From Sycobia sp. Sy_11 (taxonomy: Eukaryota; Arthropoda; Insecta; Hymenoptera; Epichrysomallidae), in NCBI GenBank assembly GCA_018907035.1, contig JACCIC010000003.1:1712001-1776000 (forward strand): a DNA stretch of 64,000 nt. Direction: 5' to 3'. The position numbers and the translations under genes are program-made. The notes beneath the pieces are model-generated. The model did not search any database. It was not told the DNA's origin and saw only the letters and a program-made list of their open reading frames with translations. Each line of letters starts with the position of its first letter. Positions within the stretch are counted from its first letter, which is position 1. Shown here piece by piece: positions 1 to 13,536 of the stretch.

Positions 1-165
1 GAGAGCCGTCTCCCAAAAACGTGACGGGAAAGTCCAGAGGGCGACGAAGTCGAGAGGCGGCGCGACTGGAATCTAAACACAAAATTATTTTTCTTTTTGA
101 GCAGAGAGGATAAATGTTTCAGACGAGCCTCTCTCGCTCACTCCCACCATACCTTTCTGTATCGT

Positions 166-212
<47 letters not shown>

Positions 213-2040
213 TCAAAAAATCCCTGTCAGGGCAAATCCTATAAATGTTGTCGTTTCTGTCGTGTGGGAGAGTGAAGCGGAGTAGAAAGAAAAAAAAGGG
301 GCGAAATAGTCGCTGAGACGCCAAAAAATCCGGGATGCCGCTCGCTGGCGGCGAGTGCAGGTGGAATATAAAATAGACGCGACTGTTAGTTTTGATGCAA
401 GCCAGTATATATATATATTTATGGTGTGAGTATGACAGGCTAAACCAATGCACGACATGCGCGTTTCACATGCAAGCAGGCGAGGTCTCCCTTCTCCGCC
501 CTCTGTGCAGTGTGGTAATTTTTGTTGAAGCACGAAGGATTCTGTATTTTAGCTACGTAAAATTTCGTAGTTGATCGTAAAAATTCCGGTGGGTTGACAG
601 ATAGTATCAAGTATATTTTTACACGAAGAGCAGAGAATTCGATATTTCGTTGAGTTGTCGAGGGCAGTAATGCAAGATGGCGTTATTTTCTGTTATGAAT
701 TTCTTATACACTTCGTCGGAGCTAAGGAAAAAGTGCCTTCACATAGGTTGATATTGAAATAGTAATTCCAGTTGAAAAAAGTAATTTAGTCATTTTTAGA
801 GAGGTTCCTGAAATTCCAAATTAGGATGAATGCCTCGGCTAACCAAGCTATGAGTACATCCTACTGTAACAGTCAAATAAAATAGTTGTTTTATGCACAA
901 GCTTTAATTATACCGCGTCCCAATTGTGCCAAGCCATTCAACGTAGCGCGTTATCGGTATTCGCATGACCAGCTGATCGAAAAGTGCCGCTCTCAGCGAA
1001 TACCCGCCTGCTGAGGAAAGGTACGGTGACTCGCTACTACGCAAGTTTATGCGGTATTTACGGGGCGCTGTGTTACGGTTCTTATTCAGGCACGTTCGCA
1101 TAACTCTAATTTTTCCGTTACGAAATTAGGTTCAATAGTCGGCAGAAATGATCTTATGTTTTTATTGAAAGAAATTTTTATCGATAAAATATTAGGATAA
1201 TTAATGAAGATCCATATAGTTTACGATATGCAAATATTACTTTCTATTGATTTTAAAAATTTGGATCTACTAGGATAATGTATGAACGCTAAATATAACA
1301 ATCGTTAATCTTGTGTGTAAAGTATTTATATTTCAAGGTAAATTTAGTATTAAATTGGAGTAAATTAGATCATATGCATCATTCTTTATGAATTTGGGCG
1401 TATCTCATGGGTAATCTAGATTTACAGCTGGAGGAAATTTGAAAAGAGTTCGATGATGCCGAAAGTTTTGGCGAAGCGGCAATCAAATGGGCTTTCTCTA
1501 ATAAAACGAATTTCAAATTTTACGCTTCCGATTCTACGGCCGTGATTCTAAATAAATTTCATAGGTAGATTAATTGTATTTGTTTATAGAGAAGATTGTA
1601 AGAGTGATAAAAATATCTATAAATTTAAGATTCGAATTCAATTTATGACATTTTAGTTGAACTCTCAATTCGACATTAATTAGCTAGATTCTAAATTAAA
1701 AAATAGCATTTTTTTCATTTCACCGAGAATAAGCATAGATTTATTTACCTTATTAGAAAAGTAGAAAAGTTGAAGTTTTACATAGATAATAAATTCATAG
1801 GAAAAATTGTAATTTAAGTTATCGTGGGGAACTTTGACGACAAATATATGTTTTACAGTTAAAACCGCCGTAAAATTATTTAGTACAGTATCCAAGCATG
1901 ACACACCTAAAATTTCGAAGTACTATATCAAACTATTAAAGCCGAAACAGTAAATCGACTGATAAAATCCTACTATTAGTATTATTATATACGATACTAA
2001 AAAAGTAACTATTAACATTTCGTACGCATTTCGCGATACT
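1..2040. other. Non-coding sequence, left edge
   Basis: Holds the (CT)n tract at 165-209, patches of balanced composition (820-1,110 and 1,400-1,560) and AT-rich spacers. Short frames overlap the repeat or lack protein-like composition. No gene recognised. Confidence 0.5.
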
Positions 2041-2960
2041 GGGGCGCGTATACACCCGAGCGTCAAAATAAATATCTCTCCGAGTCAATTCGTCCGTGGA
2101 AAAATCGGGGTCAACTCGTTGAAATTCAGCGCATCGGTTTTCGGCGCCTATATATATATATATAGCTCGCGAGAGTCGGGTAAGTACCCGAGGTTTGCTC
2201 GCACTACCACCCCAATCCCCCTCGAAAAAATTCGTTCGCATATATATATATATCCATAACTCGGAAAAAGGGCGCGGCGCGATGCGACCCGCGAGAAAGA
2301 GACAGATAGGCGGATTGGTATACATGCATGTTTATTCCCGGAGACACGGAAACGTGAAAAACTCGCGGAAAATCCTTAGAGAGGGTTGGGGCGGGCGGGG
2401 AGGGGGTGGGAGCGTAACCAAGGCGGATCACGCGCTGGCGCGGGATCGCGGTAACGGGGCCAGGGAGGCCCCGGAGGAATGTAAATAGGCCAGCGGTATA
2501 ATTTATAACCGCGTGTATGCCAGAGGATGTCGACCGGGCACACGGCGCGGCACAGGCTGGCGCGGCACGCGTGTACATGCGCACACTAGGGCGTGCAAAC
2601 ACACACACACGCGCACACACACACACGCCACACACACACATATGCGCAACAACGAAGCCACGATGATCCTCCGCGCGGGCTTTGCGAACCGGCGCGTTTA
2701 TGTGCGCGGCAGGGGCGCGCGCGCGAGATCGCCGAACGAGCGGGCGGCGCGGAGGCGTCACGCGGTATTGGGGCTCTGACCGCGCGCGCCGTTCGGAAAT
2801 GGCCATCTGACGCGCGCGCCTGATTCATGGCGGAATTGGACTATAAGCTGGCGCTTAATTATTTGATATTATACGTACGTGTATAAGGGGAGGGCCCTTG
2901 GGAAGATCCGATATACGGTGGGCCGTATGTAGGATCGCGCGTACACGGTCCATGGTGAGG
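2040..2960. other. GC-rich island with (AC)n tract
   Basis: CpG-rich sequence with short (TA)n runs (2,149-2,164 and 2,239-2,253) and an (AC)n tract. Long frames exist on both strands (up to 200 codons, minus) but are arginine/alanine/proline-rich products of base composition and share no known motif. Confidence 0.5.
2598..2640. repeat. (AC)n microsatellite, interrupted
   Basis: acacac runs broken by gcgc and gcc. Confidence 0.95.
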
Positions 2961-5220
2961 CCAAAGGAGTAAGAAAGAAATTCACAAAATCGCGATTTAT
3001 GCGCACCTGTGGATTTTGAACTTCTGTCTCCGATCGTCTCTGCTGATTAATAGTTTAAATTTTCTTTCATATGACAAGTACAATAAAATAACACTACAAT
3101 AAATTAACAATAAATGTGAATTTGCGTGTCGGGTTAATTTGAAATGAAAATGAACAATTTTTAAATTAATGATTTTAATGAAATCTGTATAACTTCTGTG
3201 AAAATATATTTTCTGTCAAAAGCATAATTCTTCTGCACTTTGATGTATTTGCCAATATTCTTCTGCCTGATTATTTATTCCTAATTACCGATGCGAGATA
3301 CATTAATATTCAACCAGTAAAAGCACAAAAGTTACGCAAAAAGTTTATTCCGAATGAATGCCTCGCGTCCGATATTTTTTTACTCGGCTTTGGCCCAATC
3401 GCCAAGCTCCGACTCCTTTGTTAATTTTCAAAATTCTCCCATGCGCATTGCATGGATGTTTATGCAGTTGATCCTTTGAACGTCGGTCTCGAGCGATCTT
3501 TGATTTCTGTCCGATTTTTATACACTATTAAAGCTAAATTGCGTCGTCGAGAATACAGATAATATACATTAGACGAGTGACCGATATTTCTGGGTTAATA
3601 TAAATAAGTTTATAAGTAAATGAATAAATCATAAATAATTTTGAGTTTCTAATTAATGTGTTTCTAATGTACGGAAAATTTTTACGAAGATATATTATAA
3701 TATGGTTATTTTGGCACAACATTTCATTGAACAGTCTAATTAAATCAGTTTTTATCAAAAAATATTTATCTAATTTATTTCGGCTTATAGTTATAATGAA
3801 GGTAAAAATGAAGTATAAAATAAAGATGTTGAATGCTATAGCAATGGACTTCTATACTTCTACAAAAATATATACAACGATCTATATTTGATAAAATTTG
3901 AAAAAACCGAATTAAAAAACTAGGGAAAAAAATAATTCCGGCCGTTTTTTATTGTAGAGTTAAATTTAATGAAGTACGGATTCGAAATTCTATTCTCGTT
4001 AAGTGCACTATTAATGTTGACGTATGAAGAGCTTTAGATTTTACCAATTAAATGGATCGAATTTTATCTCAAGTAATAATTAAAATACTTTATAATCCGT
4101 AGTTTTCTAAAGGTATAAAAACATAAATTAAACCGAATCATAGATATAAATATAGTGAGCTGCCCAAAGGCAAATTTACATTCGGACCGGTGGAGTATTT
4201 AATACCGATATTTTCTTTTCGCTCTTTGACGGTAAAATAAAAAAAAAATATTATTATATACGATTCTACTTTTAACGCACGGGTCTGGTAACTGCATGGA
4301 TTAAGTTCAATAATGTTGCGATAAGTCAAATACGCTTTTGGGACGGAATCAATTGCACTTGGGTACCCGGTGCTATTTACCCTGATCTCTGCATCCGGAG
4401 TAACGAGGTTTCGCTCGAGCATTCGGGATGATGGTCGATAATAGCCGATTGAATGAAATAGCGAATTTAATCTCTGTCGTTTGATCCCGTTAAGCTTTTA
4501 ACGTAGACTTATACGGTTAAAAATGGTCAGTTTTTTATTGACACTTGAAGGCAGCGACAGAAGAAATATTACTTTAAAGAAACTTGTATCTTATGCACTT
4601 GATCCATTTTCCAATACAAAAAGTCTCACTCTTATTTAGTCTTCGCTTTCGTTGAGAATTATTTGCAATTGCAATGGCACTGTACAGGAGGATTAAATGA
4701 AAAAATAAGGAGACTTTTACAATTCATATTCAATTTTACATTACGGGTTCTTCTGCCAACATAAAATCAATATATCTGAGAAACATAAACGCATTATTGT
4801 TGTTATATCATAATAAATAGAAATCGATATTATTTATACTATACGATAATGTATGTACTTATTTTATTTTCGTTTAATACAATTAGCAATTCATTCATAA
4901 TATGATTTCAAAAGATATTATATATTTTGTAATAAATCAATTGATAGTAGATAGATAATATATACCTATGGAGAGATTGTAAGAGCATTATTGAAAATAA
5001 AGAATTTTCAAAAAATAACGTAATAATCTCAAATATAAAAAATAGACTATACTTAACTTACTAACTTACTTTTTAAACATATTTATTATTAAATCACATT
5101 TTCTCAAGTTTTCATGAATTTTGTATAAATCGTCTGAATCTTAATCGATTGAATTATTGAAATAAAAAGTTATTCTGTACCTAAATAATAAAGTATATTT
5201 ATTTTTATTTTATTTGCATA
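2960..5220. other. AT-rich spacer
   Basis: Mostly AT-rich, with a more balanced patch at 3,290-3,520. No coding, RNA-gene or mobile-element signal seen. Confidence 0.5.
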
Positions 5221-5318
5221 ACTGCGTGGTGCATCGATATATCGTCGGATACCTGATATCGCAGCCTCTATAATTCCAAACGGATGGATTTCGCAGCGTC
5301 GAAAAAAGCGCATTCGTC

Positions 5319-5364
<46 letters not shown>

Positions 5365-6110
5365 ACGAGAGAGAAGGAAATTGAGAAAGTTGAAAAAAAA
5401 TTGTATTCGCCTCAACGTCGATCTCTTCCCGCTTACTCTCTCGAATCTGTCAGAGTTGTGGGAGAAGGGGGAAGGCGAAATAGTGATGGTGGATGGGGTG
5501 AAAAAAGAGAGAGGGAGAGAGAGAGAGAGAGGTAGAGAGAGTGCAAGAGAGCGGGCTTCGTAAAAAAGTCACGTTTTGTCGAATATCGATGCACCGAGCA
5601 TCGCTCGGCCGTCCGCCAAAAACGAAAAAGAAAATTCCATCCTCTACGCAAAACGAACGAACGCTCGCGCCCGGCTTCGAGGAGGCTGCCGCGGCGTGGA
5701 CGGGGGGGGGGAGTGCCGGAAAAGGTCACCCTCGCGGTAAATGGGTCGAACGTGCGGTAAGGCTTTGGCGCTAAGGATCGCAGCTCCGCAATGTTTAATC
5801 GGGCGGGGGTGATAGCGTGTGTGAGAGTGAGAGGGGCAGAGGGGGAGAGACAGAGAGCGAGAGAATAGTTTCGCGCTGGCAGATACTTTTTTTCGGCGGC
5901 GCTCCCACTCTGTACGAGCTTTGACGTCTGGGCGAGTAGCGCGCGCGCTCGATTCCTACGGCGATGCGGTTCAATTTTTGAAAGAACCGCTTTTGTTCGA
6001 ATAAGCATGAAATCGCGCAGGCCTCGTTGCCGTGGAAGCGTCGGATAGCGTCGGATGACCGGAGATAGAGATCGTTCGGGTAACGAGAAAAGTTTATAAA
6101 TGATTGTGTT
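5220..6110. other. GC-rich island with two (GA)n tracts
   Basis: Purine-rich and CpG-containing sequence with (GA)n at 5,320-5,363 and 5,506-5,542 and a G10 run at 5,701. Frames up to 191 codons arise from the repeats and composition; none resembles a protein. Confidence 0.5.
5320..5363. repeat. (GA)n microsatellite
   Basis: About 22 uninterrupted GA units. Confidence 0.95.
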
Positions 6111-6690
6111 TGCAAATTAGTTGGTGTAATATAATCTACAGTTTGCTGTAGATTTCTTAAAGCTCAAATGTCTATGCATACGTAACTTGACCTTTGCGTA
6201 AAATCGATCTATTTCTGAGCAGAAATTACCATCGATGTTCAGCAATCTCGCTTTTCAGCAAGAGAACTAAGATTTTGGACAAATAAAATAAGAAGTATCA
6301 GCAGTTAAATAAAGAAAATTCCGTGTGAATATGTGTAATAGAACGATATTTTTACCCGGTTTTTTTCATTAATAATTGTAGGATTGTATAAAATTAGAAT
6401 ATATTTCTTTTCATTTATAATATTATATAAATAATGGCCACTTTATTTCTCTTTTCCAGAGCATTCTAAGTAGTCTTATACAATAAAATAAAGCTTTTTA
6501 AATAAAATAGATTAGTTAACCATTTATCCAAACACAAAATTATTTTTTACATTTAAAGACGATAATAATACAATATTTTACAGGTACGTTCGTAGCTTAC
6601 TTTTTATGTTATTTTTCGACCGCTGGATTTACACCGGAATTATTTTTAAACGTATACGTACTGAAAAATCGCACGTGTTAAGCTATGAAT
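6110..6690. other. AT-rich spacer
   Basis: No feature seen beyond a short inverted repeat near 6,137 (ctacag/ctgtag). Confidence 0.5.
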
Positions 6691-7600
6691 TATTAACAAG
6701 CGCGGTGGCCTCCTCGGGCGAAAGTGCCGAATCGTCTTTAAATTCGTAAAAGCCTGCCGCTGCCGCTGCCGCCGCTGCCACCGCCACCGCCACCACGACT
6801 CCCCGGAGTCCGAACGTTACGCGGATCACGTAATTTTCGCGCTCGAAACAAAATTCGCGAAGAGATTCCCCGAGAAAGCTACTTTGCGCCGCGATCGTAC
6901 CTCCGCGCCCTCTGCCCCCTCCCCGGCTGCCCGGCCGCTCTCTTCGCCGAGCAGTGCCGCGCACGTACGAGCCCCCGTGAGAGGGTTGGGACGGGGGCTA
7001 CAGTAGCCGTTGGACGTGCGCGAAAGGTGCGCCAGTCTCGGAGCGTAGAGTGCGAGAGAGGAAGAGGGGGAGGGGGGGATCGCGGAAAACGCGAAGACGC
7101 GCCGCGTCGTCTGTACAGCGTCGCGCGGAGTCGGGGCGGGGGGTTGCTCGAAAATTACCCGGCGCACGAAAGTCTCGATTCGCGGGCCAAAGCGGGGCGC
7201 CCGGCGGGCGAGGCGGATGCTCGTCTGCGGTGTGCGCGCCAGTTCGATTACTTCGAGGCGGCGCGTTTCGCCGCGCCGCTGCGCCTTTTCGATTTCGCGA
7301 TTCCATTAGGGGCTGAATGTCGACGGCGTTCCCGTTTTAACGTACGGCGGAGCGCGCGCGAGAGCTACGGCTGCTTTGTTCCTCCCTCAGGTATTACCTG
7401 TCCTCTGGCAATTGTGCGCCCCTTCTGCCCGCGGAAATAGCTGGGAAAAATCCACGAGATACGCCACAGCTGCGCGAGCAAATTATCGGCTTTTCGGAGG
7501 AGGAGGAGGAGGAGGAGGCTGTTTTCGTTCCACGCGTTGATGCTATTTTAGGTGGGTGGGTAAAAGAACAAAGGCGCGGTACAGTGGAAAGCTCGCATTA
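6690..7600. other. CpG-rich island with GGA repeats, possible promoter or first exon
   Basis: The most CpG-rich block in the left half, with alanine-type triplets near 6,750-6,800 and a (GGA)n tract at 7,495-7,518. A donor-like ctcag|gtatta lies at about 7,390 on the plus strand. A plus-strand frame of 137 codons (7,027-7,440) resembles no known protein. It could be an untranslated first exon or an enhancer; no TATA or clear initiator. Confidence 0.3.
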
Positions 7601-8853
7601 TGCATCATTTAGATTGCAGAACGATTTTTGAGATCGTTTTAAAATTGAAATCTTTTATAAACAAATAAATACATTTTGAAGATCTAAGGATAGCATATCT
7701 GTACATAATATTCAATCTTTTGAAGATTACTATTTTTCTTACTTTTTGTTGTTAAAGATTCATTTGACCTACAAAGGTTATATTTTTAAAAGAATCGAAA
7801 AAATCTTTGGCTTACCTTTCATTGAGGAACGTATAACGGTTTAGTATTTTCAAAATATGAAAAATATTGATTAAAGAATATCACAAATATTCTATTATAT
7901 TATTTCAAATGATTGAATCAGATAGTTTGATATAAATATATGAAAATATCTTATATACACGGTTATTTTAACGTAATCGAACGATAAAGCTCAAGATTCG
8001 CTTTACTGACTATGCAAAAGCAGTTATAAATGCACGATAATGTAATTCTGATTTCTTAGATAATCAGTAACGTATATTGCGCTCTCAGCCCTGAATGAAT
8101 TCTCATGAATAACCTGCCATTTTCATATACGTAAACGAATAGCAGTATTGCATTACAATGTTGACTTAAGACATTGATGGAAGCTGCGGATTGGTAGCAA
8201 TCGAGAAGCAACAGCATCCAATACGTGCTATGTTGTATTTAACTCTCGACTTTCTTGAACATTTTTTTAATTCTACTATTGCTAATTCAATATACTAAAA
8301 CGATACAGGCGTGGGAGTAGTTTCAAGAATGCCGGGCTAAAATAAAATTATAGCTAGTCTTACGACAAGATTAATTTTCTGCCATACGTATTACAAACAT
8401 ACAAATAACTGCCAATAATTGTAGAATTTTGTCAGTGTACAACCATGATTTCCATGTCCTCGCGGAATAATAAGAGGTGAATCATGATTCTGCCGTGATT
8501 TACCTCCAACTGTTACAGATCTGCTACTCGTAGTTCTATCAATTACAATGGAATTGAATAAGAAAAAAAACAAATGAAGAACAACACGATATCTTTGAGA
8601 GTGCACTTGAATATTGAAATCATGAACTAGAGCTCTCACAATTTTCTACATGGGGTTGAGTCATTTATATAAAATACGAATATGAATATGTTTTTTTTCA
8701 TAGTCTAAAACTAGAAAAAAAATTAGTTTTGAAAATCTTCATATGTCAAATGAATCTTGATAAAAATAAAAAATAATTGTAAATCAAATTTATGAGTTAC
8801 ATAGAAACTTATCTTTCCTTTACAAACAAAAATTAAAAGCTATGTTTTCGTTT
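7600..8853. other. AT-rich spacer
   Basis: Balanced patch at 8,430-8,640 without recognisable coding. Otherwise nothing seen. Confidence 0.5.
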
Positions 8854-9018
8854 TCAAATGCTAGAACTAGATAAATCCAATTTTTTAAAAATTTTCCGTT
8901 TGGGTAACACATCCACTCTGGGAATTACGGTTTTGGGAATAACAGTTTTGGAATTCGTGGGCACCTCGCAGTTTTCTTTTTGCCATTCTATATGCTCACT
9001 GCATTTGTTGATAGCCAT
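8854..9018 (-). CDS. Unidentified 54-residue open frame behind a splice acceptor (possible last exon)
   Basis: On the minus strand a good acceptor (ttatttctatacctcaagcag) is followed one base later by an ATG and 54 codons to a TGA. The product starts MAINKCSEHIEWQKENC, continues with a repeated VIPKTVIP segment and ends in a lysine-rich KRKIFKKLDLSSSSI. The balanced amino-acid composition and charge are unlike the low-complexity frames that fill this AT-rich DNA. I do not recognise the family. It could be a real terminal exon, a small gene, or part of the same decayed sequence as the fragment at 9,151-9,293 just upstream on this strand. Confidence 0.33.
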   Translation of the reverse strand: MAINKCSEHIEWQKENCEVPTNSKTVIPKTVIPRVDVLPKRKIFKKLDLSSSSI

Positions 9019-9150
9019 CCTGCTTGAGGTATAGAAATAAGCATTACTTAAAATAATCTCTAATTACTACTTTCTCTTTACATATATCAGTATGTTTATT
9101 CATTTGACCGTATTGAGGGGATTATTGATGTTAAGTGTGACGAGGAGATA

Positions 9151-9293
9151 TTAAAGTTGGCAGAACTTATTCTCCCATTCCACAGCCTGGGTCTCCTCCA
9201 CGAACTTCTAGATAACCTCAGTGGTTGCAATTCCAAAAGCCACACTGTCTCGTGGATCGGCCTTCGGCAGTGATCTTTTAAGGAATGCTCTGA
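9151..9293 (-). pseudogene. Decayed coding-like fragment, family unknown
   Basis: In one minus-strand frame the sequence reads FLKRSLPKADPRDSVAFGI, then after an internal stop KFVEETQAVEWENKFC, then a stop. The composition is protein-like and richer in GC than the flanks, but the frame is broken and I recognise no family. It lies about 130 bp upstream (minus sense) of the 54-codon frame at 8,854-9,018, so the two may be exons of one gene or pseudogene. Sequence up to about 9,780 has similar composition without a readable frame. Confidence 0.3.
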
Positions 9294-10631
9294 ATCAGAA
9301 CAGCCACGTTTTCTCAAAGGTGGAAAAGACGATATACACGTGTGAAGTTCCGGTGTGATTATGTACGTTTGTTCAATGTTGTTCTTTTTTATTCTCTCTA
9401 AACCATATCTAACCCCTAATTCTTTCATATTTTAGATCAGGTTTCGAAATAATCGCAAGACTGTTCTTGCAGTCATTGCCTCTTATTTTCTATCATTTCT
9501 TAGAGGACCATTAGCTTTTAGCCGTCAAGAGCGTAACCTCTAAGTAAGATATTACAAGTTTTCCCAGCAGTTTCACGATGGCATTTAATATGTACACGAA
9601 TCTATACAGCTATAGAGCACTTCACGCTTCTTCCAAACCAAGATCTACAGATGTCTCCTAGATACCGCCTTCGGCTCTGTCACCGTAGATCTATCGGATC
9701 AAAGTGCCTTATCGATATTGAGGAGAGACCTTAGGTACATAGGTGACTGGAACAAATGTCCGAACGTTTAGGACGGATAAGTAAGAGGATTTGTTATAGA
9801 TGATAGTTATAGATTGAATCAAGTCTTTAATCTCATAATTTATATATTAAAACTCTAATTTTATTTCAAACATACATATATCATTATTTTTTATATGGAT
9901 TCTGCAAAGTTATATGCGTAATGTCCTAAAAAAATTATTACAAGCATATTTAAAGTCAGACAAGATCGGAAAGTAAAGAATATTAAAACAAATAAATAAA
10001 CAAGTGTATAGCAAATTTTCTTTCAGTGACAGTCAATTCGATCAAATTCACCGCATCCAATCTTGACCTATAAATAAAAATGTTAAATCAATGAATATTC
10101 AAGAGTAAAAGAAATAAAAAAAATCAGTTGAAAAGTTTAAGATTGAATTGAATTGAAATAGGAAACATCAATTTAGGAATATTATTAAATTAAATGTTTT
10201 GACGTTTCGCTGTTTGAGCAGAAGATTATAGTTTCTATATTTAAGTAGTTTCTACTCTAACTAGAAATGCATTCATTGCGAGAAGTTTCAAACGCTTGGA
10301 CTTCAGTGCATCCGAAAGTCCGACTTCGCAGTAGGTGCAGTTGATCCCTTACTACGATAAGTTTACACGAAGCTACAATGAAGTTTGTGCTTCTGTCCGA
10401 AAATGAAGTTACCCTAAGTAATTTACCTATTCAATGTTATTTAATTTGAAATATTTCATTATGTACCAAAAAATGACAACAACTATTACTAACTTTAAAT
10501 TTTACTATGAAATATACGAGAAAAGTATCATCTCAAATTTTTCAGTTTAAGGAGTCCTATGATTTCCATTTTGATGAATTACCCGTATGGCTTAGTAGTT
10601 ATTTAGAAGTCATTTATATTGGAATCTCTCT

Positions 10632-10667
<36 letters not shown>

Positions 10668-12362
10668 TTTTGCATTACTGGCTGAGAATTTTTTATTAAA
10701 AAACGAATGTTTCTTTGTTCATTCTTATTCTCAACACATAAAATACTGAAACAATTGCTTTCAGATTTGTATTATATAATATTTATATCAAGAAAAGTTT
10801 CATAAATTATATAGCTATCAAAATTTCGAAAATCTCTGATTTTATCTTTTTTTTTTAATTAATTTTACTTCTTTACTTACAATATTCGATACGATATAGT
10901 TGTCCTATATTTGTACTCATATCTATCTAGGATTATCATTTTAAATATATACCTACTTTAAAGTAATATTGCATGTAAATATTTACTCTTTCATTTTTGG
11001 TGCTAAATACTTTGATAGTGTATATAATAATATATAAATCTAATAATGTGAGAAATAATTATGTGTAAAATTTTTCAGCTGTTTATTGAAGTAAACGAAT
11101 CGATTATAAATATTATAGTTCTTATTAGGGCATGACAGATTTACAGAGAAATAAATTTATTAGTGGACGTGGAACACATTTACTTTGTGAATGTATATTT
11201 ATGAGGTACAAAATCATCCTTAGATATTGAAAATTTTTACCATTTTCATAACGGTAGGATAATCATCTATCGAACGGATAGGTTTATCCTAATTGCGATG
11301 TTCTTCCCCCTGTTTAGGTATAAGAATTATATCGTAGTCAGATATAAGATAGACCCATGAAGGAGTGGGAAGATTAATGATTGCGACTGCGGCTTGCGTC
11401 AGTCTTACTTTGTTCCGAAACGAGAAACTAATTTTACTTTTATATAAAGCGCTTTGAGAGTCATTTTTAAAAGTATTTGAAATAATTTGTATGTATAGAA
11501 AATGTTTTCTCGTCTTCTTTGTTTGATATCTGCATGCTAATTTTATTTTCAAATCATACTTTAGTGAATAGGTTATATTTAGGAAAACGAGGACATTTAT
11601 AATTCAAATACTAAAAAACATTAAAAAATCAGAAAAAATACCAATTTTCCAAAAATAATTCAATTTTCAGCCGCTGAAAGTTTGATGAGATGAGCCTAAT
11701 TTTGCGCGGTGAAGTCTGAATTTTATAATGAAATCTTGAATATTGTCATTTAAGATCCATATACACTATTTTTATGTCAAATACGTAATACGAAAATGTA
11801 TTGTTTTGTTGACGGATCAAACATATTCGCATATAAGGACTAAAACAAACCGTATTTAAAGATTGAAAATTGGATCTGGATGTATAGGTCGCAAAATTTT
11901 GATGTAATATTGTATTATTATTTACGATGAGAATACGCAACAATTTTCAGCTTTGGAATATGTGGTCTATTGATGTGTGGTCCTAGAATATATGGTCGAA
12001 GTCTGTCCATTGATTTTTCGTGATTTTTCAAGAATTAAAAAATTAAAAGAAAATGTAGAAAATGTAGAAAATTTGTGTAAAAAAGTTAGCCAGTCCTCAA
12101 AAATAAAATGAAAGAAATTTTAACAATATACACTGTATTCTATAATTAAATGGAAGTTAAATAGTTAAGGTTTACGATTTTTTAGAAATATAATAATTCA
12201 TTTTAATAAATCGTATGACTCAACTGTAAAAATATTTTGAGATATTTATGTATATATATGCTATACGCTATTTACTCATTTACAACAATAAACTTGAAAC
12301 GAACAATAGGATATTTCATTCTTAATCGTAAAGTAGAATTGTACAGCCTGGTATCATAAGTA
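9294..12362. other. AT-rich spacer with scattered balanced patches
   Basis: Sequence to about 9,780 has coding-like composition without an intact frame. (CT)n lies at 10,625-10,666. A balanced patch at 10,260-10,410 has no frame. Nothing else recognised. Confidence 0.45.
10625..10666. repeat. (CT)n microsatellite
   Basis: CT units with one early interruption. Confidence 0.95.
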
Positions 12363-12458
12363 ACGTCCGAGGCCCTGCAAAAGATGTTAGAGAACCGCAA
12401 CTTCCCGCATGACATCGTAAAGTTTTACGACAATGGTGTGAACATTGTTTTTCATTAA
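12363..12458 (+). pseudogene. Short coding-like fragment, 31 codons, unidentified
   Basis: A GC-balanced patch in AT-rich DNA reads TSEALQKMLENRNFPHDI then VKFYDNGVNIVFH and a TAA. Upstream is closed by a stop. The composition suggests a scrap of a real protein, perhaps of a mobile element, but I do not recognise it and no continuation is visible on either side. Confidence 0.2.
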
Positions 12459-13398
12459 GTATCCGAAAAGTATACAGTTTTCAACGTATTCGTAAACTCA
12501 CACTTTATGACAGTGAGATAGTGCGTAATGTTCTACTTTTAGGATGTTAATGTCGCAAAATGTATCACAAGTTAATAAAAATAAATTATATATGATGAAA
12601 ATATAGTATATCATATATATATAAAATTTTTACTCGTCAAAAATGTTAATAAATAATTTAACTTACTGTAAACTATTAGAGAATTGCCTAGCTTGAATTT
12701 AATTTGTTATCTAATCTCTCTATTTCCAGCCTTTATCGATTTCTTCACACATATATGGTATCAAAATACAATATAACAGGATCATTTTTGCTTCTTTCAT
12801 ATACTGTTGCATTTTTCAATCTCATGTACTTATTCTATCTATTCTTACTCAGTCTCCCTCTCTAGCTCTCCCTGTCCTCGTCCCCTCACTTCCTCTCTCT
12901 TCCTCTGCTCTCCTATACTGCAAGAAAAATCTAGAGCGATCGCTCACGTTTTAATTACACTCTAATAATTTCCTTTCAACTACACTTGGTTAAATTCACG
13001 CCTAAAATTACGCCTCGCATATATGTGCGGGGCGTCTGTGTTCTTGCGCGCGTCAATTTTTGGACAAAGGAAGGAGAAATTCCTCGGATTCCAAAAATAA
13101 TCAAACTATTATAGCATGTCCGTCGAAATGAATCGGCCTCGCCACTATGAAGCCAAATAAGAGATAAAAGGTCAGATATTAGATTAAAGTAAATTATTAT
13201 TTTATTTTCATCTTGTAAAAAATTCATCTGACAATTGTGACAATATAAATAAACGAATATGTATAGAAAAGTAGTTTATTCAAATTTTCATCAACCTAAT
13301 TATCGTGTAGTTTTCACCATTATGAGTGAAATAATTAAGAAATAAAAGGAAATACTATTATTTTTTAGAAAATTACATAATAATATTATAATTAATAC

Positions 13399-13533
13399 AA
13401 TATTCTATCTGATAATTTTATAGTATGACCGTTATTAAAAAGTGCATAGAGATACATAATATATTACATAATAAGTTACATAATAAATTTTATAAATTAA
13501 TATAATATTGTATCTGATAATTTTATAGTATGA
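13399..13533. repeat. Short direct repeat, 30 bp, period 105
   Basis: caatattctatctgataatt (continuing to 13,428) recurs with one or two changes at 13,504-13,533. The second copy is followed at once by the dispersed repeat at 13,537. Confidence 0.75.
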
Positions 13534-13536
13534 TAT

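Noticed and set aside
2204..2806. 200-codon minus-strand open frame
   Set aside because: It runs through an (AC)n tract and CpG-rich sequence, is arginine/alanine/valine-cysteine repetitive, overlaps equally long frames on the other strand and has no known motif.
5433..6008. 191-codon minus-strand open frame
   Set aside because: Its end is a leucine-serine repeat from the (GA)n tract; the rest reflects base composition, with competing frames on the other strand.
7027..7440. 137-codon plus-strand open frame
   Set aside because: Arginine- and glycine-rich in a CpG island with overlapping frames on both strands; no recognisable domain. Kept only as a possible untranslated exon region.
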